64,000 nucleotides of DNA from Heterodera schachtii (lineage: Eukaryota > Nematoda > Chromadorea > Rhabditida > Heteroderidae): NCBI GenBank assembly GCA_023374025.1, contig SIJG01000001.1, positions 3,123,946 through 3,187,945 on the forward strand, read 5' to 3'. The notes beneath the pieces were generated by a model. The model saw nothing but the letters and a program-made list of their open reading frames with translations. It did no database searches and was not told the origin of the DNA. How positions within the stretch are numbered: position 1 is the stretch's first letter; every line of letters starts with the position of its first letter. Of the stretch, positions 11,001 to 24,400 are shown piece by piece. The translations under genes were made by a program, and so were the position numbers.

Positions 11001-11904
11001 TGCTTCCTTTTGAAAATTCCCAGAGCTTTTAGGCTCAAATTGAAGACTCCTATGCTAATGCCAAATTGTTGAAGAAGTCGAGAGTGGGCATTCTAGACTC
11101 AATTTCCCATTTAAAATCGGTTTCTGTGACGGCAGTTTCGATATTTGGCGAATTCGAACGTCGCACTGACTTGGACAAATGGCTGGAGAAATTGGCTGAT
11201 GCCATTCTCCGAGGCATTGACGGGGCGGCCGAAGCGCCGACTTCGAAGTATCCGTCGGCCATTGTCAAAGTCGAGAATTTGCACTTCTTTTATTGTATTT
11301 TGACCAAATAAATAATTAGATTTATGCTCTTTTCTTAAGCCACATTGTCCGAGATGAAAATTCCCTGCTTGGACACGAGACGAAAGAATGTTCGACTTTT
11401 GTATCAAGAAAATCTCGGAATTTATGTGAGGGAATCGATGGGCCGTCCATTGGACAAAATTCATGTGAATGAATGGGCACGGAAAAATAAACCAAAAAAT
11501 GAAATTCAGACATTTTTCGAGAGGATAGAAAAACACTTGGAAAATGGCGCAAAGCCGGAAGAGATCAGCTACGAGCAGCAATTCTCCCGGATGGAACTGA
11601 AACGGGCCATTTCGTCATACCCGGCCAAAGAAGTGAAGAAGGGACTCGACAATCTGTACAAGAAAGTGGAGAAACACCTCTGCCCGGGCTCGCCTCTTCT
11701 GGTCGTTGTGTGGCGACAAATGCAGGCAAAAAAAAACCACGGATTTCTTTCACATTTGACAGAAAGTTTCAGGAAGAATTCTTGAACCAGGTGAAACATT
11801 ACCAAGAGCTGATCTCGCGATGTTACGGCGCCTCAAAAATCGAATTGGATTTCTCCATTGGGGATGTGCTTCAATTCTTCTCTGAAATCGCTCAACAGCA
11901 CTAA
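8027..11904 (+). CDS. sec-3: Exocyst complex component 1 (Sec3)
   Basis: Subunit of the exocyst, which tethers secretory vesicles to the plasma membrane; the N-terminal part of Sec3 binds phosphoinositides and Rho-type GTPases. Spliced sequence follows animal EXOC1 from end to end. The N-terminal PH-like region begins with exons 8027-8150, 8229-8356, 8395-8493 and 8533-8676 ([37 protein letters not shown]). The coiled-coil exon is 8760-9005 ([19 protein letters not shown]). Helical bundle exons lie at about 9590-10250 and 10480-11270 ([11 protein letters not shown]). The C-terminus (11343-11725, 11773-11904) has [20 protein letters not shown] and ends at TAA 11902-11904. Intron 8357-8394 is only 38 nt; intron 11726-11772 is GC-AG. 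The intron after 9005 holds a palindromic MITE. A few internal junctions (9700-11000) were read only approximately. Confidence 0.95.
9188..9427. mobile_element. Palindromic MITE of the GGTACTTT family inside a sec-3 intron
   Basis: 240 bp, almost a perfect hairpin, starting GGTACTTTCCTGTTATGTG and ending with its inverse. The perfect 8-bp repeat AAGCTTTC flanks it (9180-9187 and 9428-9435). The arms include a CG-rich block (GGCGCGCGCAGTATTGCA). It lies within the intron between the coiled-coil exon and the next sec-3 exon. Second clear member of the family seen at 3282-3705. Confidence 0.88.
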
Positions 11905-12209
11905 CCAACTCATGTCAACCACATCAGTCACTCTTGTTTTGTTTTCGTTAGTCTCTGGCAAATCCAATCATTTAATTATATGGTTAATGTAAGTGATTAA
12001 ATCCCCTGTGTACCATTGCCGTGTTGTTGAACATGTTATCCTTCCTTCCTCTCCAAATGCTTGCCAATTTAATTTTTGAATGCGCATCCCTTACAAGTTT
12101 TTGAATATGTCCGTAACAAATTCTCAAAAAACTTTCGAGTTTCTTAACAGAAAGGACATTGTCCATCTCTACCACCAATCAAAACAAGGCATTTGTAAAT
12201 GTGATTTAT

Positions 12210-12215
12210 AATAAA
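12210..12215 (+). terminator. Polyadenylation signal AATAAA for sec-3
   Basis: AATAAA about 305 bases after the sec-3 stop, in the short gap before the convergent SERINC gene. The rest of 11905-12269 shows no other feature. Confidence 0.55.
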
Positions 12216-12269
12216 GTTATATTTGATACAAAATGGAGAATTCGAATCCGATTTTCATTTGTTTGGTGA

Positions 12270-14443
12270 TCAATTGAAATCCCTGTCGGGGAAAAGGACG
12301 GGCGCCAGCAAAGTCCAAAGGTAAAGCGCAGCGCAAAGCCAAGAAGAGACCACGCGCACCCAAAGAGATGCCATGTTGTCGTTCAAATAGCGCAAATCAT
12401 CGCTCGGGCTGAAGGCAGCGATTATGTTTTACCACGGAAACGTTCGCATTTCGTCACTTACGTGTACCACGAAGTGAGGGTCATCATCACATAGAGAGAA
12501 GCGAGCGCAAAAATGAAGTGGAAGAACGAGTAGGAATAGGCCACGGACCCCCTTTCGTTGTCGTAAACATTGCGCCCCGTCGTCCCACGGTCGCCCTCCT
12601 CGACGGACATTGAAGCTTCGCCTGAACAAATGGAATTGTTCGCTCAAATGGACCATAAGTCTTCCGCCTCCCCCCCTTCGGTTGCTAATGCCCTTCTCTT
12701 CCTCCTCCTTCCCCGCCACCGTTCACTTTCGCCTTACTCAGAGGGATGTCCTGACCTTCGGCATTTCCTTCACTGATCGCCCCACCAATTTTGCCCAGTG
12801 CCGTATATGAAGAAGTGCGAATGGAAGCGTAGAGAAGGCAACAAAACCAAATGACCAAAGATACGAGCGAATTGACGGGCAGCGAAGTGGTGATCACCTT
12901 TAGGGGGGGGGGGAGGGGGGAGTGATCGGTCGGTGGGGGAGGGGACTGACTTGGACATTCCCTCCCGCGTCGCCGGTGGAATTGTGGCGAGGAATAAGCG
13001 ACGGGTTGCACTCCTTGTCTGAACAATGGAACAGTTTGTGGATGATCTCGATTCGAATAGATAACCAACCCGGGTTATTGGTGAGCGCACTCCAAGTCAG
13101 GTAACAAACGTACAGTGACATCATACTAGCCTGGATGAGCCCCGAATTGGGCATTCGTTCCTGCACTTTGGGCAGAAGAGAAACGACGGAAATGACGAAA
13201 CAGAGGACGAAATTGAAGGAAATAACGAATTTCGGAAGGGCACAAGAGGCACCCTTAAGCAAAAAAGGAAAATGCCAAAAACAAAATAGGAATGAAAGAC
13301 AAACCGAAGTGTAATAAAGAAACATGAAAACGGTGCTGGCGATGGACAGGGCGTAAGTGAGCAGCGAGAAAAAGATCATTCCGGCAAAGCACCAGCGCGA
13401 CTCATTCTCCTCGTAAGTGCTCACCCAATTTTCGGCCAATCCATGCGCAAAATCGACGATAATAACCTAAAAAATATGTATGAATATGATGTAAAAACTA
13501 ATATTAATAAGCCATGTCGTACGCAATTCTCATAATTTAAAAAATGTTTTTGTAAAGTCTTTCAGATTCGCCGTTTAGAAATTTCGCCGGTCGAATTAGA
13601 AAAGCAAAAATTCACTGAAATAAATTACCAGTTGGATGAGAATGAATACGAAAGCGCCAAGCATTCCAATCCACATCTGAAAAATAAAAAATTGTATTCA
13701 TAAAAAGGTTTTTTGAAATGCAATTTAAATTTACCATCGGAGTCGCCCATCCGCCGTCCCTCAGATAGAAAAAGCCGAAAATGAGCAATCCGAGAAGCAA
13801 ATATTTGAAAAACCAAAAGCCATTTTGAATCGGGGCACGGCCGTCACGACTCGACTTGACACCGAGCATTAGCAACATGAACAGGAGGAAGAAGGAGGTC
13901 ATGCCCATGCAAATGCTGAAGAGGAAGAAGGCCAATCACAACAACAAAGGGGGTATTAGGAAATACGAGGGGAATTAAGGCTTTAAACCCCCAAAGAGTC
14001 ATTCTTGCTGGAAGGTTTAGTCCCATGGCAAAACGCATTTGGCGTCACCCACCCACCGGTAAACTGCTTGGTACCCCGTGACCATGTCACACACGGGAAT
14101 GCCCGCACTGCCCGTCGCCGAACAGAACCATCCGCCCTGATAAAATGGTTTACAAAGGAGGCAAAGTAAAAATTGACCAAGACCTTGGCCAACATTTTTT
14201 GGACCCATTCGGAGAGCATCACGCAGGAGGTGAGAGTGCCGACCAACAACATCAAAGCGTACATCACACGAGTGGAGGTCGAATTCTTAGAAGTGGGACA
14301 GAAGGAACAGCACAGGGAACAAGCAGTGCTGCCGAAACAGCAGGCCAACTGGAAATGGTGGAAAGGAAATAGTTATTCGAATGCCCTTTTTTTTTAACAT
14401 TTACCGAAGCGGCACATGCCGGCGCAGCCAAAAGAGCGCCCAT
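12270..14443 (-). CDS. Serine incorporator (SERINC/TDE1) family membrane protein
   Basis: Multi-pass membrane protein of the SERINC family, linked to incorporating serine into membrane lipids and to lipid scrambling. The start codon is 14443-14441 ([13 protein letters not shown]), then an intron, then the cysteine-rich first segment ([20 protein letters not shown]). Further landmarks are [66 protein letters not shown], a cytosolic loop, and a final exon ending [15 protein letters not shown] with stop 12272-12270. Order and spacing match SERINC along the whole length. One junction (about 13930-14060) cannot be joined in frame: the conserved segment FAMG and the following FFLFS exon lack normal splice borders. 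G/C homopolymers and Ser/Pro-rich sequence near 12640-12950 make the loop uncertain. Convergent with sec-3. Confidence 0.9.
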
Positions 14444-15479
14444 TTGAAAGATGGAAATGGAAGCAGAAGCAATAAAAATAAAATAAATGAATTGGAAAAT
14501 CAACTAAGAAATACACGTAAAATTAAAATAAAATTGCTAATCATCGATAAAATGCGCTAAAAATCCTAAGAATCCTCAAAATAAGACCTAAGAAAATAGG
14601 AAAATACCCAAATTAAATAGGATCTTTCTAAATTTTTTAGTTTTAGTTTTAAAAATGTATTGAAAATAGTTCGTAAAATTCGAATAAATTTTTATTTTTC
14701 GTTTCTTTTCTTATCAAATGAGTACACATTTAATTAAGCAAATTTTGAGGAGAAACCGTTTTTTACTTCCAAAAATCAATGAACAAAGGCAAAGAAAGGG
14801 AAGGTTAAATTACAAATGTTCGTTCTCTCTTTACACATTCCCTCACTTTCTCTCTCTTTTCGCCCTTTTTCCGTTTGATTGTCTTTAACTTTAATCGTTA
14901 ATAGGCAAAATGACTTTGTAAATGTAACGCGAAAAGCGCTCGCTCGTGGAACAGCTGAATATGATTGGATTATTGGATTTATGAAAAGAAAAACATTCGC
15001 CGTATTGACAGAATTTGGCCAGAAAAGTCTCGGATTGGAAAGACAAAATAAAATAATTGGGAGAAACTCGGGGGAAAATTATATAAAAGAAATTCGTTAA
15101 TTAACACTTCGTCGAAATCGTATTGGCATAAATTAAGTAAAAAGAAACCGAGCGAATGAAAGGTGTTTGTTTGGCTGTCCCTCTTCTCTTGGCATTGTTC
15201 GTTGTGTGTGGGGGGGGGGGGGCGGAAAGTGCCGGGAATTCTTTGGCGCTGTTTGTCGTCGTCGTCGCAACTTCCCCCCCCCCCCCCCCCCTCCCCCGTC
15301 ACTCAATTTCCGTGCCACCTTCCCCGTCCCATCCCTTCCCATTGCCCCTTTTCCCAATGCTTTTCCTCCACTCTCCCCTCACTTCATCTTTCTCTCTCTC
15401 CTCACTCTCTCGTCATATTCCTCTGTGTCCCATATTTCCATTTTCTTTCATTCCCTTCATTTCATTCTCCTCTTTTTCC
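14444..15479. other. Intergenic region between divergent SERINC and ligand-gated channel genes
   Basis: About 1 kb, A/T-rich to 15150, then poly(G) (about 15211-15222) and poly(C) (about 15272-15290) tracts and C/T-rich sequence. It should hold the promoters of both divergent genes. No specific promoter motif is recognised. Long open frames here are low-complexity. Confidence 0.5.
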
Positions 15480-15496
15480 TTTCCTCCTTCTCAGCA
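15480..15496 (+). promoter_or_regulatory. Possible spliced-leader trans-splice acceptor
   Basis: A pyrimidine tract ending TTCTCAG lies two bases before the ATG at 15497. An acceptor with no upstream donor exon, abutting a start codon, is the usual sign of spliced-leader addition in nematodes. Inference only; RNA evidence would be needed. Confidence 0.45.
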
Positions 15497-18230
15497 ATGC
15501 TTCAACAAATATCTCCGATATTCGTCACCCTTTCATTTGTTTTATTCGTTTTTCTGTTATTCGAATTTTCTTCTGAAGCTGTCACACGAAAAAGGAAAAT
15601 TCCATGGTATTTTTTCAAATCTTTTCTTTGCGCTTTTCGTTTGTTTAAAGTTTCGTTTTTCTCAGCAAAAAGACAGCATTTAATCGGCGAACCACAAATT
15701 ACCAGGCGTGGAAAGAGCAGATTACCGTTTGTGAACTGCTCGAAAATTATGACCCGGCCGTGCGTCCGCTTGGTCAAGAACCAACTCTCGAGAAAAGTTG
15801 GAATGGGAAGAGAGAGATAGGGAGAGAGAGGGAAAGAGAAAGGGAGAGAAAGAGATGGAGAGAGAGAGGGGGGAGGGGGGGGGGCAGGGAAAGGAGAAGG
15901 GATTGGTTGGGTTGGACAGTGGGAAAAGGAAAAAGCCGGCTCACTTGCATTTGAATTTGTCTCTTAAAAAAGTCGGCCTTTTAGGGGGTCCCGTGGTGGT
16001 CACTACTTCGTTGTTCGTCAATTCAATTAGTGCAGTTAGTGAACGGAATATGGTTTGTCTGAGTTTGGGTCGATACGGCCAAAGATGTGCTTTGAAATTA
16101 TTATTTTTTCGCTTGTTCAAGGAGTATGTGGTGCAGTTCCGCTTCCAACAAGAATGGTTGGACGATCGGTTGGCCTACAGCAGACTCGGTGAAGAGCGCA
16201 GCTTTTCCCACCTTTTTGTGGCACGTGATCAGACAATTTGGATCCCGGATAGGTTTCGGCATGGGCTTTTGCAAAGCATTGATTGGCTTGGCCATTGCGT
16301 TTAGCTTTTTCCAAAACGAACGAAGTGGCCATTATCATATGCTTGACCAGGAAAATCGTTTTGTTAAAATTCGTGCGGATGGTCGAGTCACTTACAACCG
16401 ACGGCTGACACTGACCTTGGCCTGCAACATGAACTTGCTCAGGTGAAGCAACAGGCACAAACAAAGTGCCAACCAATCTCACCGAGTTGCTCAGATATCC
16501 GATGGACGTGCAGTCGTGTCTGATCGATTTCGCCAGCTGTACGCTTTGCCATTGCTTTGGCTTTTCCCTCCCCCGCCCCTTTTGATCAGATGCCTACACA
16601 ACCAATGACATCATTTACAAGTGGGACCAAGTGGGCGTGGAGATCGCTCCGACCGCTAACGGAGCATTGCCAAACTTTGAAATTGCCTCGCTGGAAAATA
16701 ACACATGTGACTCGGTGACAAACACTGGTGAGCACAGTTTGGTTGATCATCATTTAACTGATTGTGAGAAGTGAAAATGCCCGATCGGACTCCCCCAGGC
16801 ACTTATTCATGTCTGAGAGTGAATTTGAGTCTCCGTCGCGTGTTCTCTTTCTTCCTCCTCCAGCTCTACATCCCTTCCGCAATGCTCGTCGGTGAGACTC
16901 GCCCAACCTTTGGCCGATCACTGATCAGCCCATTCCCCACTTAGGCGTCTCATGGGTTTCCTATTGGATCGATTGGAAATCAACGGCGGCGCGGGTGCCG
17001 CTGGCCATTGTCACTTTGCTGGTGCATTTATTCATTTTCATCCTCGGCAAATATTTGCCAACAACAGACAATGATCACCCAATCGCATGCCATCAATTCC
17101 AATTTGCCACCCGTTAGTTATGCCAAATCCATTGACATTTGGGTCGGCGGTTGTGTGGTGTTCATTTTTGCCTCGCTAATTGAATATGCCATTGTAAATT
17201 ATATGGGCATTTTGGACGAGCACAAGCAGGTGAAGGAGGGGAAGAAGAAAAGGCGAAACGGACATTTAATTGGTTAAAAGATGCGAAAAATAACAGCGAA
17301 TCGAACACGACTGAGCAATGTGATGGACGGAATGGCCAACGCAACGGGCGACGAATTCCATCGGCCGACGAAGAAACAGAGAATCGGCTTCCGATCGGAG
17401 AAAAGGGTAAGGACAGGGGCACAAGGGACGCCAAAAGAGAGAGGGGAGAGGAGAGGCGGGGCTGTACTGATCAGTAGTGATTCGGCTTTTCACTTTGATC
17501 GCTTTGCTTTTGCCCGTTTATTAATTCCTTTCGATTCGTTCTCACTTTGTCCCTTTTTGGCTTTCATCATTTTTTGTTGGCAGAGCCTTTTGCGCAAGAG
17601 ACGGAAGCTTCAGCTCGACTTGCGCTACGAGGAGGAGCCTGAGGATGAGCAGATGGAACTTAGCGATGTTGCGGTGACGCCGAGGGAAACGGAACAGCGC
17701 CAAAGGGACCACCGATTGCACGAGACGGAGCCGGGATGGACATTGCAAGACCAAGTTGGACAAGAGGGGGGGGGGGGGGGGACATTGGCAATTACGCCAT
17801 TTGGCAGGACATGGGCGACTTGGTCTATGTGGGCCAGAGAAAGCGAGTCGAGGTGGGCACTGCCGACGGGCTTTCCTTTTTTACTTTATCACCACCATTT
17901 TGATCAGTTAATCCGTTGGTGCAGTTTACTCAGTGAGCGAGGAAGAGCAGAGCGAATTGACATCATTGCCAGGTGATCAACCAACGATCGATGATAATCA
18001 GTCAATCAATCAACTTTCAACCGAATTAACAATCAATTGATCATTTCCTGTCAAATTGATCGATCACTTATCAATCATTTTAAGCATTAATAATTAATTC
18101 GTTTAGAATTGTTTTTCCCATCGCTTTTGCCCTGTTTAATTGCGTATATTGGAAGGTCAGCCATTGTATGTTTGATGACTTTTATACTGATTCAATACAG
18201 ATTTATTTGGACGATGAGTACGGAAAATGA
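15497..18230 (+). CDS. Cys-loop ligand-gated chloride channel, glutamate-gated (GluCl)-like
   Basis: The signal peptide starts at ATG 15497 ([20 protein letters not shown]). Next come [30 protein letters not shown], and the extracellular domain with [19 protein letters not shown]. The Cys-loop is [16 protein letters not shown] second cysteine pair ([12 protein letters not shown]) marks GluCl/glycine-type receptors. M1 is [18 protein letters not shown]2 is [16 protein letters not shown], and M3 is [21 protein letters not shown]4 ([17 protein letters not shown]) ends the protein; an optional 48-nt intron (about 18155-18202) would change the tail. The STA.RV motif before M2 predicts an anion pore. 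The family mediates inhibitory neurotransmission and is the ivermectin target class. The large M3-M4 loop contains a 16-G run (17766-17781) that breaks the frame as written. Which GluCl subunit this is cannot be fixed here; GLC-4-like is a guess. Confidence 0.9.
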
Positions 18231-18418
18231 AATTTGACTTTTCTTTCGAATGATTTCGCCAATTTTTATGATAAAATTTACACATAAAAAAATATTTAAC
18301 AAAAAATGAAATTAAAAGAAATGAGCGAAAGGACGGAGATTTGCGAAAAATCCGTCAGAGTTTGTCCTTTATCCCCCGATTATCCCTTCTGATTTGTCCT
18401 TTCATTCTCCGCTGCTTG

Positions 18419-21400
18419 TCATCGTCTTATTTGAATTTGGAATGTTCCCCAAAGTGCCAAAAACGTGCTCAGAAATGCCATCCATACCGCCACTTGGCCT
18501 CGTTTTGCCGTTGAGCCTTCGCAACTTTCGTCCGGCTGTTCGTCCTTAATTTTGTCCTTAATTTCGCACTTTTCCGCTTCCCCCCCCCCCTCTCACCTCA
18601 ATGAATTCGTCCCTCAAACATTGTTTTGGCTTTTGCCTTTGCTGTGGTTGCGAAGCGGCACATTGTCCAGCCGTCCCTTTGCCATTGGCAGCGGAATTTT
18701 CCGCCTCGGCGTCTTCGGTCGGAGGCAATGAGGAGGAAAAGCCGAATTGAATTTCGGACGATTGGGAAAGCGGACAATGGGAAGGGTCGGAATGGAAACA
18801 ATTGGAACGGACGCCCTGGTGGATAATAACGCTGAAAAGGGGGGAAATTAAGAGAAATTAGGGTGGGTGAGGCGTACAGAAGAAGGTTGGTGTGAGGAAC
18901 CCATGAAGCAAATGCACGGACGGCACATTGTGCCGCATTCTGACGGCACGGCCTTTCTGAAATTGGGGGGGGGGAATTAGGGGTCAACCCGGGGCATCAA
19001 ATCCCGTCACAATACCGTAGCTCACCCTCTTACCGTATGAGTCACTGTCCAAAAGTGCGCCGTCCGCTCCGCCGACGTTCACCTGGGATTGGGCCAAATA
19101 AAAGGGCGAATGTTGGCGACACGGAAAACGGCCATCATTCACTTTCAAAAGACTGGCGAAAGCTGCGCAGAGAGACAAAAAAATCATTTAGAAAAGCGAA
19201 GAAAGAAAGAAGAGAAGAGAAGGAAAGAGAAAGGAAGAGAAGAGAAAGGAAGAGAAGGGGAGAGAAAGGAAGAGAAGAGAAAGGAAGAGAAGGGGAGAGA
19301 AGGGAAGAGAAGAGAAAGGAAGAGAAGGGGAGAGAAGGGAAGAGGAAGAGAAGAGAAAAGAGAAGAAAAGAGAAGAGAAGAGAAGGGGAGAGAAAGGAAG
19401 AGAAGAGAAGGAAGAGAAGGGGAGAGAAGGAAGAGGAAGAGAAGAGAAAAGAGAAGAAAAGAGAAGAGAAGAGAAGAGAAGGGGAGAGAAAAGGAAGAGA
19501 AGAGAAAGGAAGAGAAGGGGAGAGAAGAGAAGAGAAAGGAAGAGAAGGGGAGAGAAGGGAAGAGAAGGGAAGGGAAGAGGAAGAGAAAAGAGAAGAAAAG
19601 AAAGAGAAGAGAAGGGAAGGGAAGAGAGGGGAAGAGAAGAGAAAAGAGAAGGGAAGAGAAAAGAGAAGGGAAGAGAGGGGAAGAGAAGAGACTTACTGTT
19701 CAATTGGAGGCCGTGGACAAATTCAAAGGGCAGCAAAAAAAGGGAAGAGAGAACGGCGGCGCCGAATTGGAGAAGAAAACGGAGAACGGAGGAGAGTGAA
19801 AACTTTAAAGGAATTTAAAATGAAACAAAATGCCAAAGGAGGGCTTTTGTGGCATTTTAATGGTCACCTGAAGAAGGACGGCTATTTGCTGAGCTGAAGA
19901 TGCGACTGTTGTTGGTGCCCACGTTTGGGAGGAGAACGAATCGGAATTGGCACTGGACGAGTCACAAACGGACTGAGCATCGGTGAAGTGCAATCTGAGA
20001 AACGAAAACGAAATGGAATCTGAGACCGACAAAAGCGAAGAGCCAACGGAAAACGGTCAATGCCAATGGAATTCTGTCGCTTTGGCAAACGGCAAATTGT
20101 GCCCCGGGGGAGGAAAGTTATCTTTGGTAAAGTTCGCCTTTCGAATGTTGTTGTTACCTCTTGTAAAGGCCTTTCCTCAGCAGGAGTTCCATCGTCCATT
20201 CTGTCACTCTGTTCAGTTGCCCAAAAAAGCGTCCCAACTCCAACGCCCCTCCGGCGGTGTTCCCTTGTTCTTGCTGTTCCTGCTCCTGTTGTGCCGTTCG
20301 ACTCGCAATGAATGCTTTTTGCCCCTTTCTTTTTCGCCCCGAAAGTGTCATATTTTGTGCCGTAACAAACGCAATTTGAGGAAGGACAATGTTCTGATGG
20401 ACAAAGTCGGAATAGCGAGTGGAATGACTGCTAAATGAGTGAAGGAATTGTGGCAGAAGCGTATTGTGGGGCAGTACCTGGAGAACAACACGTAGCCATG
20501 CTCATCGAGCAAATAGCAACGGGAGCGATCACTCTGCCAAAGGGAGTGATCAGAAAAACGAAAGTCGATGAATAGGTGATCAGAAAAGGGTGATCAATGG
20601 GAAGGATTGAGAAGAAACTCACATCGGCGGACATACAGCCGATGTGGCGCATTTGGGCGACGAGCGTATCGTAAAGGAACTTAAAAATGAGCAAATTGGT
20701 GACACATTTGGGGGCATCGTTAACAGTCTCCGCACCTCAATGCCCGCAACTCCCGCCACTGCTCCGTCGACGCGCACCGTTTTGTAGGCCAATGCCAACA
20801 GAGATTCATTCTCGGCATGGCCATAGGCCGTCTTTCGGCCATAGCCCTGCCAAAGACGGGCTAATGAAAGAAAAAACAATTTAAATGGAAAAGGGAAGGA
20901 TGGCACTTTCTCGGTTGAAGTCGAAAGTTATCTGATCGGACGGTTGCCGAACTGAGCGACGGAAAAAGTCAGCCTCCGCGGCGTTTGGAAACAGCTCCAA
21001 CAGAAAGTGTTTGTAGACACTTCGAATGAAAATTAAATAATTAGCATTGTGTTTAATGACATCATCAATTAGCAATAATTATCAGAAATAGTCAATTTCA
21101 CCGATTGCTTTGCCCTCCTTCGGCGCCGGAGGGGTGGGGCGATTCATAGAGGAGACGGTCCCCGAGAGAATGGTTGCGGAAGCGGAAGACGCCCGAAGGG
21201 GCGACGAAAAAGGCCAAATGGACGCCGTTCCTTTGGGAAAAGGGACGAAGCCTGCTGAATGGCATTTGCTATAACGGCACTTTTTGTTCCGCTCCGTTTC
21301 TTGGCCCCAAAATTCGGAAAAGTCTTTGGAAGCGTGCAGGTCAAGAAGGGCACGCTCAACCAGAGCACGTCTGTCTTGGCAGAACTCTGAACTTCGGTAG

Positions 21401-24400
21401 TGTGAAAAGGAAGGAAAGACAAAGAGCGGAAAGAAAAGGACAATGGCATTGGTATTTCCGCGGAAAATACAAAAATAAATGTGATCAGCATCAGGGATGG
21501 CACGGAATTCCGATTTCCGACTTCCGATTTCCGACATTTTTGGGGTCGGAATTCCGATTTCCGAAAAAATTTTGGTCGTCGGAATTCCGACTTCCGATTT
21601 CCGAAATTTTTGATGAAAAGTCGGAAATTTTCGGAAATTAAAAAAAAAATTTTTTTTTTTTTAAATTAGTAATTTTTGTATAATTTCTGTTAATAAATTG
21701 GACTGAAATTTTCAAAATTTTTCCGGCGGCGCCTATCGGCACCGCCGGATCCTAATAAACCTTAATTTTCTTGCAATATTTGCTAAAAATTACAACTTTT
21801 GTAATTTTTTAGACAAAATATGTTAACAAATCGCATAAAAAATTACAAAATTTTCCCGGCGGCGCCTATCGGCACCGCCGGACCCCCCCCCCCCATGTTC
21901 CCAAAAAGTTTTTGAAAAAGCGCGCCGTAAAAAACGTGTAAATAATCACCCCTTTTCCCAGAAATGTTCTAAAATTTTGCAAAAATACATAAAAAAAGAT
22001 TTTGATAAAATCATTGAATAATTTTTCAAGCAAAATATTCAAATAATCAAAAACATTTTTGAAATCACCATTTACTTGTAAGAATTTTAAAAAATTAGCC
22101 TATTAAAATATTTAGAAAATTTTTAGTTTTATATTTTTGAAAAATTTCCGATTTCCGATTTCCGACGTTTTTGGGGTCGGAATTCCGATTTCCGAAAATT
22201 TTTGGGGCCTCGGAATTCCGATTTCCGAACCCCCGGAATTCCGATTTCCGAAAATTTTTGGGGCCTCGGAATGCCATCCCTGATCAGCATAATAGCGTAA
22301 GTCGCTTTCAAAAAATATATTGTATCACTGGTATTGAATACGCATTGGCATTGGCATAATGCCAGGGAATCTCCAGCAGCCGAGCGCGGTAAAATAGGCC
22401 ATTTCTCACCGGGCACTTTTCCGTTGTCTTTCATTTGCTTTACGTACTCGCGAAATGCACGTTCAGAGCTAATTTGAAATTTGATTTTGGCAAAATGTTC
22501 CCTTTTCTCTGCTCTCTCACCCAATTGTCGCGTCGCTGTCGTTCAAATGGCAATAGCGCCATTTGGGGTGAAGTCGCCAATCGGCGCCCTTCAGCCAACT
22601 CAGCTGCACTTCCTCAGCAGCGCTGGAGACAATTCCCTTCAGTCGTTTTGTGTCGTCCGAAGGCATTGCCAACACCAAACTAAGTGATCAAATGGTAAAT
22701 GATTGGATTTTCAGTCGATTAGGCGCCTCATTTTACCTAAAGGGAGTGCCGTCAATGCACATCGCCTTAAAGGGATTTAAATTGGAGATTGTTAATCAAA
22801 AGCATGTCTAACACCACCCACCTGGTAATGGTTCTCCTGTGGATAGACGTGTCTCTGTAAAAGAAAAGTGTCGTCCTTTTGTCAAATGCCATTCCTTCCT
22901 TCCCCCATTTATCCTTTTCATGCTTTTCCTATGCTTTTCCTCCTCAATTACCATTTTGTCCACCGCGAAGAGAGTGTGTTGCTTTTTTGGTTCTATTTCG
23001 CCTGTTGAGCAGCTGAAGGATCGCTTTTGGTGGTGCTGAATGGCAAAGGGTCTGCTCCGTTTTATGGCATTTTCGTCCGAATTTGCCTTACCGGCGAATG
23101 CGTCCGTTGCGCTTCCGCCTCGTGCCATGAGATGCTGTTAAAGCCGGCCTTCAGCTCCCCCGTCTCTTCCTTAGCCAAATATTCTCAAAATGCCATAATT
23201 GCTTCTTCCTTCCTTCGCTTACCATCGGCCTCAGTTGGGGGTGAATCAGTGCGTATCCGCTGCCGTCCAACAGCACAAAATGACTCCGCGCACCGACGCG
23301 CGACGGATGGGCCAATTGGGACAGTTCAAAGAGTGGCACAGTGACGGAGGAAACGCCCATAAATTGGCCGTCGGGAAGGACGACGGGAAAGGAAACAGAA
23401 ACGATGAAGTCGTCGCTCTGTTGGATAAGGATTTGGCGAAATTGTTAACGTAAAGTTACCAATCCATTGCTACTAAGGACACGCTTTTCCTCCCCCGCTT
23501 TTCCCTCCCTTTCCCCCCGCTTTATGTCTCCCTTCTTCACCGACTGACCATTCTTTCGCGGGTTGCCCCACTCCAAAACGGACTGTCCTCGGTGAAAGCG
23601 GCCTTTTGTCGCGAAACGGTGCGGGACAAAATGCGAACGTACTGCTGCACTTTCTATGGGGTAAATGGAGAAACGTTTGAATGCATTTGAATGTTTCATC
23701 CCCGAAAAGTTTGTATTTTTGTTGCCCTTCCTTTGCTTTTGCTTTTTCATTTTTAATTGCCTTGTCTTTTTCTTTTCCGCGTTTCCTCTCTCTCTCTTCT
23801 TTTCCCTCTCTCTCTCCTTTCTCTCTCTCTCTCTCCGCTTCTCTCTCTCATTCTCTCTCTCTCTCTCTCCCTCTTTCCCTCTCTCTTGCTCTCTCTCTCT
23901 CTCTCTTTCCCATATATTTTCGCCTGTCTCACCTCTTGAACGTCGGCCATTGAACTGATATGTGCCATAAATCCGCGGTTGGCACATGCCATCCATCGGA
24001 CCTTTTTCAAATTCAAATTTGGCCGAATATAAGGGATAAGCACCTGCTCAAAATCCTTAGCCTCTTCCCCAACGACAAACGAAAAGAAACGGACCTGAAT
24101 TTTGAAATGGCATTTTTTGGGACTTTTGTTGGCTTCGCCCTTCTTACCCGCTTTTCCGGATTGAACAATTCGAATGTTTCGCGGTAAAAGCCGGGTGCTC
24201 CATCAGTGATCAGCATGATCATATCCTGGCACCCCATGCGCTGGTCACTTCCCGCATATTTGCTAATCTTGAACAGGAAAAAGAATTGATAGTTAATTGA
24301 AAAATGATTATTGAAAAGAGAAAGGGAAGGGAAAAGTGATTAGAGAAAAGCAAATCGTAAAAGTGATCAGAGGAAAAGCAGCGGAAAAAGTGATCGGAGA

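Noticed and set aside
19037..19897. 285-codon Arg/Glu/Lys-rich open frame
   Set aside because: A purine tract in an intron of the minus-strand alpha2/delta gene; purine-only sequence seldom forms stops.
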